A stretch of 20,566 bases of DNA, from assembly GCA_900547305.1 (NCBI GenBank), contig URGH01000046.1:1-20566 (forward strand), written 5' to 3'. Of this stretch, positions 14,268 through 20,566 are shown piece by piece. Source of the DNA: an uncultured Oscillospiraceae bacterium. GTDB taxonomy: Bacteria > Bacillota > Clostridia > Oscillospirales > Acutalibacteraceae. Made by a program: the position numbers and the translations under genes. The stretch's first letter is position 1, and each line of letters starts with the position of its first letter. The notes under the pieces are model-generated. The model was given only the letters and a program-made list of their open reading frames with translations, made no database searches and had not been told where the DNA came from.

Positions 14268-17102
14268 GTGCTGAAGGATGAAAAATACGGCGTGGGTATA
14301 ACAGATTACGCCGACACGGTGGTGTTCGGCGGCGACAAAAAGCTCGCAGCCATAAGATTCGGCGGCTACCCCGAAACGGTACTCGCAATGTCCGACGCGC
14401 TCACAAGCGGCAGTAAAATTGCATTAAAGCTGCCGGGAGAGACCTGCGAGACGGAGCTTACCTCATTCGGCGGAAAATACGAACGCAGAATTAAGGCTGC
14501 GAATACCTCGGCGGAATGCGTAATGAAAATCTGCGACAGCGTTAAAACAGATAAGGAAAGTCCGCAGGATATTTATATATTCTGCAAATGCGAGTCGGAG
14601 CTATTTTGCGAGCTTGACAGCAAGCTTTCCGTACCCCTAATCCCGGAGTGGGAGGAATACTTTATACGCGAGCTTAAAGCGAGAAAAATTCTTAAAAAGC
14701 TTAATGTGTTCTGTGCCGAAGCTTCATTCTCGGCGTATGCGGTAACCCTTAAAAACGGAGAAAAAGAAATAGCGCGTATTCTGACCGACGGACTGAAAAG
14801 CGGAGAGATATGTATTCCTAACGCAAAACCCGGTGACGGGGCGTTTCGGGAAATACAGACCTTCACGCAATACCTGAACGCATTCGGTAAGGATATAGCA
14901 AGGAAAATTCAGTCAAGCTTTGTTCCGGTATTCAACCCGGCAAGAGAGGAAATCTGCGGTGAGCTTAAAGCGGTAAACGAATATATACGGAAAAAGAACG
15001 GATATTCGCTGTTTGACGCTCAGCTTGCGGGAGCCGAGGCTATTAAACGTCAGCTTGAAAAAGAAAAAATGACTATGCTGGTATCAAGCTGCGGCACGGG
15101 TAAAACAAAAATAGGTGCGGCGGCACTGTATGCCTACCAAAAGTCGGCAGGCGGAGGGGCGCGTATTAACGTTATAACCTGCCCGTCGCACGTGGCTGAA
15201 AAGTGGGTGCGCGAGCTTTATGAAACCGTTCCAGACTGTATAGCGAGGGCAGTATCAAGCATTACGGATATAGACCGAATGTATGAGCTTTACAAAGCCT
15301 CAAATAAGCCTGTATTTATGGTGCTGTCAAAGGAAAGCGCACGAAACGGTTATCTTCGTAAGCCTGCGGTTATGTGGAATAAGCGCAGAAAGGGATTTGT
15401 ATGCCCCGTATGCGGCGCCGTTCAGGAAATGACCGAATCGGCAGACGGAATACAGTATACCGTTCCTGCCGACAGCTTTTACTTCCGCGAGGAAAACTCA
15501 AATAACCATAAGTGCCAAAGCTGTAAAACCGTTTTATGGGAGCCTGTTAATCCCGATTGCCTTAACCCCGCCAAAAACGAATGGGTAAGAATTGGTGGCT
15601 ACGGATACATTCACCGTGAATTCGCCTATAGATATTTGGTGCGGGTAAAAACGGACGGTATGAAAAAACAGGTTGCGGCGGTTGCGGATGACCCGAACGG
15701 CATATTTCCGGCGCAGGGAGCGTATAAGCGGTATCCTCTGTCAAGGTATATAAAGCACCGGTTTAAAAGGATAGACGCATATATAGCGGACGAGCTGCAC
15801 GAGTATTCCGGAGAAAGCGCGCAGGGCGAAGCTATGGCGGAGCTTGCGGGTATGGCAAAAAAGGTTGTTGCGATGACTGCGACTTTAATCAACGGCTATG
15901 CAAAGGGTATGTTTTATCTGCTTTTCAGACTGAAACCCCGCCTTATGCTTGCCGACGGCTTTAAGTACAAAGACGCAAGACTGTTTTGCCTGCGCTACGG
16001 AGTGGTGGAAAGCTTTTTTGAAACGACCGAGACGAAGTATAACGCCGCTTCAAAAAGCCGAACGCGAAAGGTTCGCGAAAAATTCCTGCCCGGTATATCC
16101 CCTATTGTTTATTCAAAGTTTCTTATGGAAAACACCGTTTTCCTGTCGCTCTACGATATGGCAAAGGAGCTGCCGGATTATGAGGAAATTCCGATAGCCT
16201 GTAAAATGTCCGAAAATGTTGAAAAGGAATACAGGCATATTGAGAACGAATTTAAAACCATTATGCGAAAGAACAGACGGCTTGCAAATAAGCTGTTATC
16301 CCCGTACCTTAATCTGCTGACGGCTTACCCCGACCAGCCCTACGGTCACGAGCCTGTATGTGCGGGGGATTTTGCGATTATGCCGAAAAGCTTTGAAAAC
16401 GAACCAAGCGATAAGCTGAACAGAGTATTGGAGCTTATTAAGCATAAGGTTGAAAGCGGAGAACGGGTAATTGTTTATACCGCGTGGGTACGCCTTGATA
16501 CGCAGGAGGTTTTGGATAAGCGTTTATCCGAATTAGGGATTAAAGCGTGTATTTTAAAGCAAAGTGTAGAGCCTGTAAAACGGGAAAAATGGGTTAAGGA
16601 AAAGCTTGATGAGGGTATGCAGGTGCTTATTACAAATCCATTTTTGATACAAACCGGACTTGATCTCAACGAGTTTACAACCCTTATTTTCTACAACCTT
16701 GCCTTTAACCTTTATGTGTTAAGGCAGGCTTCCTGCAGAAGCTGGCGAATAAACCAGACCGCACCGAAAATAGAGGTGTATTTGTTCTATTGGAAGGATA
16801 CCATGCAGCAGAGGGCATTAAAGCTTATGTCCTCAAAGCTTGCGGCGGCGACAATGATAGAAGGACAGCTCTCCGACGAGGGGCTTGCGGCAATGTCGCA
16901 AAACACGGATATGACGGCTCAGCTTGCCCATGACCTTGTAAACGGTATTAAGGAAAGCGTAGAGGATTTAACGGCAACCTTTAAGAAAATGGCGATTAAA
17001 AACGGTAAAAAGCCGGACTTAAAGCTGTTAAAGCCCGATACGCCGACAGAGACAATTACGCCGGACGAACAACTGACGCTGTTCGATTTATTGGCGTCTT
17101 AA
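14268..17102 (+). CDS. SNF2/DEAH-type helicase with zinc ribbon, mobile-element gene
   Basis: 944 residues from a GTG at 14268, but the true start is probably about 11 codons earlier: AAGGAG at 14221-14226 has ideal spacing to an in-frame ATC at 14235 (ITENNKSLIPI...), while the GTG has no ribosome site. Superfamily 2 motifs, numbered from the GTG: Walker A CGTGKT near 275-280, DEAH-type box D508-E-L-H511, motif III MTATLING, and motif VI RQASCRSWRINQ (819-830) with arginine fingers Arg824 and Arg827. A zinc ribbon is inserted between motifs I and II (Cys379-x2-Cys382 and Cys416-x2-Cys419). Residues 1-240 are not recognised. By family knowledge this is an ATP-driven DNA translocase. First gene of the element operon; likely serves replication, recombination or remodelling of element DNA. 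Confidence 0.85.
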   Translation: MLKDEKYGVGITDYADTVVFGGDKKLAAIRFGGYPETVLAMSDALTSGSKIALKLPGETCETELTSFGGKYERRIKAANTSAECVMKICDSVKTDKESPQDIYIFCKCESELFCELDSKLSVPLIPEWEEYFIRELKARKILKKLNVFCAEASFSAYAVTLKNGEKEIARILTDGLKSGEICIPNAKPGDGAFREIQTFTQYLNAFGKDIARKIQSSFVPVFNPAREEICGELKAVNEYIRKKNGYSLFDAQLAGAEAIKRQLEKEKMTMLVSSCGTGKTKIGAAALYAYQKSAGGGARINVITCPSHVAEKWVRELYETVPDCIARAVSSITDIDRMYELYKASNKPVFMVLSKESARNGYLRKPAVMWNKRRKGFVCPVCGAVQEMTESADGIQYTVPADSFYFREENSNNHKCQSCKTVLWEPVNPDCLNPAKNEWVRIGGYGYIHREFAYRYLVRVKTDGMKKQVAAVADDPNGIFPAQGAYKRYPLSRYIKHRFKRIDAYIADELHEYSGESAQGEAMAELAGMAKKVVAMTATLINGYAKGMFYLLFRLKPRLMLADGFKYKDARLFCLRYGVVESFFETTETKYNAASKSRTRKVREKFLPGISPIVYSKFLMENTVFLSLYDMAKELPDYEEIPIACKMSENVEKEYRHIENEFKTIMRKNRRLANKLLSPYLNLLTAYPDQPYGHEPVCAGDFAIMPKSFENEPSDKLNRVLELIKHKVESGERVIVYTAWVRLDTQEVLDKRLSELGIKACILKQSVEPVKREKWVKEKLDEGMQVLITNPFLIQTGLDLNEFTTLIFYNLAFNLYVLRQASCRSWRINQTAPKIEVYLFYWKDTMQQRALKLMSSKLAAATMIEGQLSDEGLAAMSQNTDMTAQLAHDLVNGIKESVEDLTATFKKMAIKNGKKPDLKLLKPDTPTETITPDEQLTLFDLLAS

Positions 17103-17121
17103 AAAAGAAGGAGACAGAAAA

Positions 17122-17619
17122 ATGACATTAACAAAGGAAAAAGCCGCGTTTGCGGCGGAGCAACACGAAACGGTAACGCAATTTTTAAAGGAAAGGGGGT
17201 TAGACGCAGACGAATACTACGATACGGTTGTATTCGCATTTTTGGATTGCGTTATAAAGGACACTAAAGGCGACTTTAAACAGCGCGCATATGCGGCAAT
17301 GGATAAAACCGTTGCGGATCTTAAAGCGGAAAACGAAGAAAAGGTTATAAGCCTTTATCAAAACGACGATTATTACCGCACGGTTGAAGAAACCCTGAAA
17401 GACGAAACGGACGGGGTAACAGAGCTTTTGGAGCGTATACGGATAGAAGAGCTTTTAAAGCTGTTCGCTCAAAACGAGCGCGAGGTTTTAACGCTTTTGC
17501 TTGACGGCTTTAATATTTCCGAAATTTCTTTAAGTCTTAAAAGAAGCGTTTCGGAGCTTGAAAGCACAATGAGGAGCATTCGCATAAAAGCGGCAGACGT
17601 ATTGCCTGCCGCCGCGTGA
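17122..17619 (+). CDS. Sigma-70-like small regulatory protein of mobile element
   Basis: 165 residues, ATG after AAGGAGACAGAAAA. The N-terminal part (HETVTQFLKERGLDADEYYDTVVFAFLDCVI, continuous over residues 14-45) resembles the sigma region 2 start of sigma-like proteins found in conjugative elements of Bacillota. The middle is acidic and shortened compared with a full region 2. Residues about 108-160 form a region 4-type HTH (NEREVLTLLLDGFNISEISL, then SVSELESTMRSIRIKA). It may direct RNA polymerase to element promoters, or be a degenerate sigma-like DNA-binding protein. Follows the helicase by 19 bases in one operon. Confidence 0.65.
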   Translation: MTLTKEKAAFAAEQHETVTQFLKERGLDADEYYDTVVFAFLDCVIKDTKGDFKQRAYAAMDKTVADLKAENEEKVISLYQNDDYYRTVEETLKDETDGVTELLERIRIEELLKLFAQNEREVLTLLLDGFNISEISLSLKRSVSELESTMRSIRIKAADVLPAAA

Positions 17620-17631
17620 AAAGGGGTACAT

Positions 17632-18198
17632 ATGAATTTGGGTAAAAAGCTAAAGGCAAAAATAATACTTTTATTCCGTTCGTTTGCGGTGCACCGTGCT
17701 AAAAAAAGACTGACATTTGCGTTTAAAAGCTATCCGCAAAGCATAAGAAAATTATCCTTGGCTTATGAGGAGTTTTTAAAGGCGGTAAAGCGGGAGCAAA
17801 GAGCGCTTGTGTCGCTTAAAGCCCTGAACAATCGGTACTCGTCAAAACCCATTCTTATGAAAATAAGGGATATCGGCAAATACACCGTCAGCAGGAAGGC
17901 AAAGGAAATACTTTCGGAAACGGGTATTGTATGCGCGGTTGAAAAGCATATTTGCGGCGACTGGGGAGATATTTCCCGTGAGGACTGGATGCGCTGCAAC
18001 GCCTGTATGGAAACGGGATACGGCTATGTTTACTCAAGGCGCAAAAGTGCGGGCGGCAGATATTTCTGCATTATAACGGATTATTCCCTACCGAAAACCA
18101 AAATTGTAACGGAGGAGGAGCTTTTGAATGCAGGCGGAAATAATACCGGAGCTTTTTATGAAGAATCTGAGAGCCGTCCCCTCAAAAAAGCCGGATAA
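17632..18198 (+). CDS. Mobile-element protein with GDWGD domain
   Basis: 188 residues, ATG with AAGGGG upstream, 12 bases after the sigma-like gene. The N-terminal 100 residues are very basic and helical (MNLGKKLKAKIILLFRSF), possibly nucleic-acid binding. Residues about 103-165 hold KHICGDWGDISREDW and GRYFCIITDYSLPKTKIVTEEEL, which match the small domain (H-x2-GDWGD ... FWIITE ... LLPEEY pattern) common in proteins of plasmids and conjugative elements in Clostridia. Its molecular role is not known. The basic N-terminal extension is not what I expect for the small stand-alone form. Its 3' end overlaps the next gene by 71 bases. Confidence 0.6.
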   Translation: MNLGKKLKAKIILLFRSFAVHRAKKRLTFAFKSYPQSIRKLSLAYEEFLKAVKREQRALVSLKALNNRYSSKPILMKIRDIGKYTVSRKAKEILSETGIVCAVEKHICGDWGDISREDWMRCNACMETGYGYVYSRRKSAGGRYFCIITDYSLPKTKIVTEEELLNAGGNNTGAFYEESESRPLKKAG

Positions 18199-18457
18199 GC
18201 ACTCGAAAAGGCTTAAACGGATATCCCCCGGAGCCGCCTATCTTTACAGGGCGGTTATAATTCCGAAAATGCAGGAAAAAACGGTCAATACAAGCGAGAT
18301 AAATATGGATGCGTTTGAAATTTCCGACATCGAAACCGTATACCGTTACTGCGAGAAAAACGTTGCGGTTGACCGCCCGGAAAACCGAGTGCTGTATGAA
18401 TTATATGACAGGCTGCAAAAGACCGCGCCGCTTATCTCGCAGACAAAATTTTTATAA
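18128..18457 (+). CDS. Unknown small basic protein overlapping upstream gene
   Basis: 109 residues. ATG at 18128 has GGAGGAGG about eight bases upstream; an internal ATG at 18158 has a weaker site. The first 71 bases lie inside the preceding gene in another frame, which implies translational coupling. The N-terminal third is Lys/Arg-rich (SKKPDKHSKRLKR), followed by helical segments (AAYLYRAVIIPKM; IETVYRYCEKN). No family recognised. The ribosome-like sequence also encodes Glu residues of the upstream protein, so the start is not certain. Confidence 0.6.
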   Translation: MQAEIIPELFMKNLRAVPSKKPDKHSKRLKRISPGAAYLYRAVIIPKMQEKTVNTSEINMDAFEISDIETVYRYCEKNVAVDRPENRVLYELYDRLQKTAPLISQTKFL

Positions 18458-18468
18458 GGAGGAATTTT

Positions 18469-19032
18469 GTGTTTAACGGTTATACAGATGATATTGTTCA
18501 CGATATGTCGGTACTTGTCATAGATAAATATTTGTATGACAACGGCTTCCCTATAACCGACAACGATATATCCTACGATTCGGAATATGAGACCTTCTAT
18601 GACGCGCTTATACAGATGGACGGAGAGATTGACTACGATGAAGGCGACGAGACAGACAGTACGGTGGTTGTATACCGTAACGGCTGCCTTAAAAGATATA
18701 TCGGTCTTGCGCTGAAATACGGCAGCATTAACGGTCTGCCTAACGGCAATAACTTTTGGATAAGCCGCCTTGAAACGCACATAAACAATAAAATGCGCTC
18801 TATCGGGGATTATTCGTATAACTGGGATTACAATGTCTCGTCAACAAGAAAGGCTTTTTTGAAGGTATATATAGGTCCGGAATTTTACCAAACGGTAAGT
18901 ATGGTACAGGCGGTAGCCGAAATACTGCATTTTATCGAAGAATCTTTGGCGGAGCTTGAAAGACTCAACGGAAACCGGGAAATGAAAATTATACCGATGA
19001 AGAATATAAACGACAGGAGGAAGGCGGCATAA
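18469..19032 (+). CDS. Unknown acidic protein of element operon
   Basis: 187 residues from a GTG with a strong AAGGAGG eight bases upstream. The N-terminal 65 residues are strongly acidic (DSEYETFYDALIQMDGEIDY, then DEGDETD), the middle is aromatic and charged (NNFWISRLETHINNKMRS), and the C-terminus is a helix with a basic tail (NDRRKAA). No signal peptide or membrane segment. I do not recognise the family. The TAATG overlap with the next gene indicates a shared transcript and coupled translation. Confidence 0.7.
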   Translation: MFNGYTDDIVHDMSVLVIDKYLYDNGFPITDNDISYDSEYETFYDALIQMDGEIDYDEGDETDSTVVVYRNGCLKRYIGLALKYGSINGLPNGNNFWISRLETHINNKMRSIGDYSYNWDYNVSSTRKAFLKVYIGPEFYQTVSMVQAVAEILHFIEESLAELERLNGNREMKIIPMKNINDRRKAA

Positions 19033-19703
19033 TGAAGCGTGACAGATTATCCATCCACATTTCGGACAGCGCGGAAATATTCGTTGAGGAAAGAAAAAAC
19101 GGCATAAAATCCTGCAAATGTATTTCCCTTAACGATTTGCTTGTATGCATTAAAAGCAGTATACGGGAGATAAAACCCATATACCGCGCGGTACTGCCTA
19201 AAAACGCGCTGTTTTACAGCTGCTGCCCCGAAACGGGCAGCTTTTCGGCGGCAATGGAGTATCCGTATAACAAAGCGGATATTACATATATGAATACGGA
19301 ATACAGAGACTTTCCGTTGCCGAAGCTTGTTTTCGGTTTCAAGGTCGCAGGCAAAAAAATTAAAAAGGTGTATTTGGGAATTACGGGAAACGGCATACTG
19401 CGAGAAAGTTCGCTTATGTACACCTATCCGTTTTCAAATGTCAGCAACGACTTTATCCTTTGCACGGGCGGTAATTCTCTGCCCGAAATAAAGTCACCGT
19501 ATTCCCTTTCAAATATGCCGGATTACATTTTAAGTCTGCCGGATAACGACGATTATTATAATATCCGTCATAACCGGTTGGAACTCGGTCACCGCGAGCT
19601 TATGGAGCATTTGGCGGATAAGTCTCCCGAACACTATTATTCGGATATTCTTATTCCGTCGGGGAAAACCCTTTCGGACTTTTACAGGGAGGTAGCTTTA
19701 TGA
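19032..19703 (+). CDS. Probable Prok-E2 family D / PRTRC-B-like protein
   Basis: 223 residues, ATG overlapping the previous stop (TAATG), with AGGAGG about a dozen bases before. The C-terminal half carries the pattern I associate with Prok-E2 family D and PRTRC system protein B: YTYPFSNVSND (130-140), then LCTGGNSLPEI, then a hydrophobic region ending ILIPSGKTLSDFYREV. These proteins are distant relatives of ubiquitin-conjugating E2 enzymes and occur in plasmids and conjugative elements, often near JAB, ThiF/E1 and ubiquitin-like genes. Those partners are not in this window. The catalytic Cys of true E2 enzymes cannot be assigned here (Cys144 in LCTGGN and the Cys64-Cys65 pair are candidates). 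Ends in ATGA with the Rad52-like gene. Confidence 0.55.
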   Translation: MKRDRLSIHISDSAEIFVEERKNGIKSCKCISLNDLLVCIKSSIREIKPIYRAVLPKNALFYSCCPETGSFSAAMEYPYNKADITYMNTEYRDFPLPKLVFGFKVAGKKIKKVYLGITGNGILRESSLMYTYPFSNVSNDFILCTGGNSLPEIKSPYSLSNMPDYILSLPDNDDYYNIRHNRLELGHRELMEHLADKSPEHYYSDILIPSGKTLSDFYREVAL

Positions 19704-20485
19704 CCGAAATACAAAAGCAACAGCTTTTACTCCCCTTCCCCGCCTCGGATATTGAATGGCGCACCGCCTACAACAGCGGCGACAAAACCAAGGGCTTTGC
19801 CGTACCGTTTGTTGACTCAAGGGCGATACAGGAGCGGCTGGACAAAATATTCGGTCCCGAAAACTGGCAGAACGAATTTGCTGTTTCTCCGAGTGCGGAG
19901 GACAATTCCTCGGCTTATGTCTGCACAATTTCCGTTTACAGCCCAGAACGAAACGAATGGATAAAAAAATCCGACGGCTCGGGCGCCACGGATATTGAGC
20001 CTGTAAAGGGAGGACTTTCGGGTGCGCTTAAAAGAGCCGCTTCGGTTCTCGGCATAGGCAGATACCTATACGATTTAGAGGGCTTATGGGTTGAAATTGA
20101 GCAGCGCGGCAAAAGCTATGTTATAAAGGAAAGCGAATACAAAAAATTAGCTGTCCATTATAACAAGCAAATGGCGGAACGGAAGAAAGGCTTTAAGGCC
20201 GAAAACACCGAAAATCCGCCTGCCGAGCAACCCAAAGCACCCGACGCGGCTGCAAACGCGGATATAAAGTTCCGGGTTATAAAGTCGGCCGTACGAAACG
20301 GTGCTAAAGGCACGCAGACCATGCTTACCCTGCAAAGTCCGCAAAACAGGATTATAACCGGATATATGCGGGGCAACCCCGATCTTCGTGAGGGTCAGAT
20401 AATACATAAACTCCAAATAGAGGAACGGGAAAGCGAGACTATAGGCAAGTACAACATTATACGCGGCTTTGAAAAAGCAGCATAA
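19700..20485 (+). CDS. Rad52/Rad22-family single-strand annealing protein
   Basis: 261 residues. ATG overlaps the previous stop (ATGA) and has GGGAGG upstream. The Rad52-type core is clear: an N-terminal segment (FVDSRAIQERLDKIFGPENW) and the motif VKGGLSGALKRAASVLGIG-RYLYDL at 102-126, where the conserved K-x8-R and GIGRYLY residues form the DNA-binding groove in the family. A proline/alanine linker (about 183-198) leads to a C-terminal 60-residue domain (MLTLQSPQNRIITGYMRGNP) that is not recognised; it may bind an SSB or be an OB-like fold. Function by family: annealing of complementary single strands for recombination of the element, with the helicase a probable partner. Confidence 0.85.
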   Translation: MTEIQKQQLLLPFPASDIEWRTAYNSGDKTKGFAVPFVDSRAIQERLDKIFGPENWQNEFAVSPSAEDNSSAYVCTISVYSPERNEWIKKSDGSGATDIEPVKGGLSGALKRAASVLGIGRYLYDLEGLWVEIEQRGKSYVIKESEYKKLAVHYNKQMAERKKGFKAENTENPPAEQPKAPDAAANADIKFRVIKSAVRNGAKGTQTMLTLQSPQNRIITGYMRGNPDLREGQIIHKLQIEERESETIGKYNIIRGFEKAA

Positions 20486-20497
20486 GGAGACAGAAAA

Positions 20498-20566
20498 ATG
20501 AAAAAGAACGCAGAAACAGCAACGGCGGTCATAGTTATATCCGCAATTCTTCTGCTGACGGTTACG
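20498..20566 (+). CDS. N-terminus of small membrane protein, truncated by window end
   Basis: 23 codons visible. ATG after AAGGAGACAGAAAA, 12 bases after the Rad52-like gene. A short polar start (MKKNAETAT) leads into a hydrophobic segment (AVIVISAILLLTVT), probably a membrane anchor or signal sequence. Too little remains for a family call. Confidence 0.6.
   Translation, partial: MKKNAETATAVIVISAILLLTVT

Overview
The window looks like chromosomal DNA of an anaerobic gut-type Clostridia (Bacillota). The evidence is the strong AGGAGG-type ribosome binding sites, the many closely packed AraC, LacI-sensor and carbohydrate genes, and the style of the mobile-element genes. This is inference from gene content; no rRNA or tRNA is present to place it.

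Region 1 (1-13869) is a carbohydrate-use locus. On the minus strand lies an operon: a GH16 glycoside hydrolase without a signal peptide, a lipoprotein solute-binding protein of a sugar ABC transporter, and a secreted beta-sandwich protein that runs off the left edge. Divergent from it is an AraC-type regulator (3508-4299). Next come two large paralogous cytoplasmic proteins (4374-7592 and 8889-12005), each with a DUF5107 mutarotase-like domain followed by TPR repeats. Between them is an unusual regulator (7736-8818) joining a LacI-type sugar-sensor domain to a C-terminal LuxR-type helix-turn-helix. A second AraC regulator (12109-12900), a clear duplicate of the first, is followed by a Gfo/Idh/MocA oxidoreductase. 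The two AraC genes keep the same promoter block, so regulator plus control region were duplicated together. A plausible reading is that imported oligosaccharides are processed in the cytoplasm by GH16, the DUF5107 proteins and the oxidoreductase, under three regulators. The actual substrate cannot be read from the sequence.

Region 2 (13870-14267) is a gene-free, highly structured stretch. It has a near-perfect sigma-70 promoter (TTGACA-N17-TATAAT), a hairpin flanked by a 9-base direct repeat, two strong intrinsic terminators in tandem, and another long hairpin ending at a Shine-Dalgarno sequence. It is either a small-RNA locus or a terminator-controlled leader for the operon that follows.

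Region 3 (about 14235-20566) is a tight plus-strand operon typical of an integrative conjugative or plasmid-like element. Its genes are an SNF2-like helicase with a zinc ribbon, a sigma-70-like small protein, a protein with a GDWGD element-type domain, two unknown proteins, a probable Prok-E2 family D / PRTRC-B-like protein, a Rad52/Rad22-type single-strand annealing protein, and the start of a small membrane protein. No integrase, relaxase or attachment site is visible, so the element's borders lie outside the window or cannot be seen.
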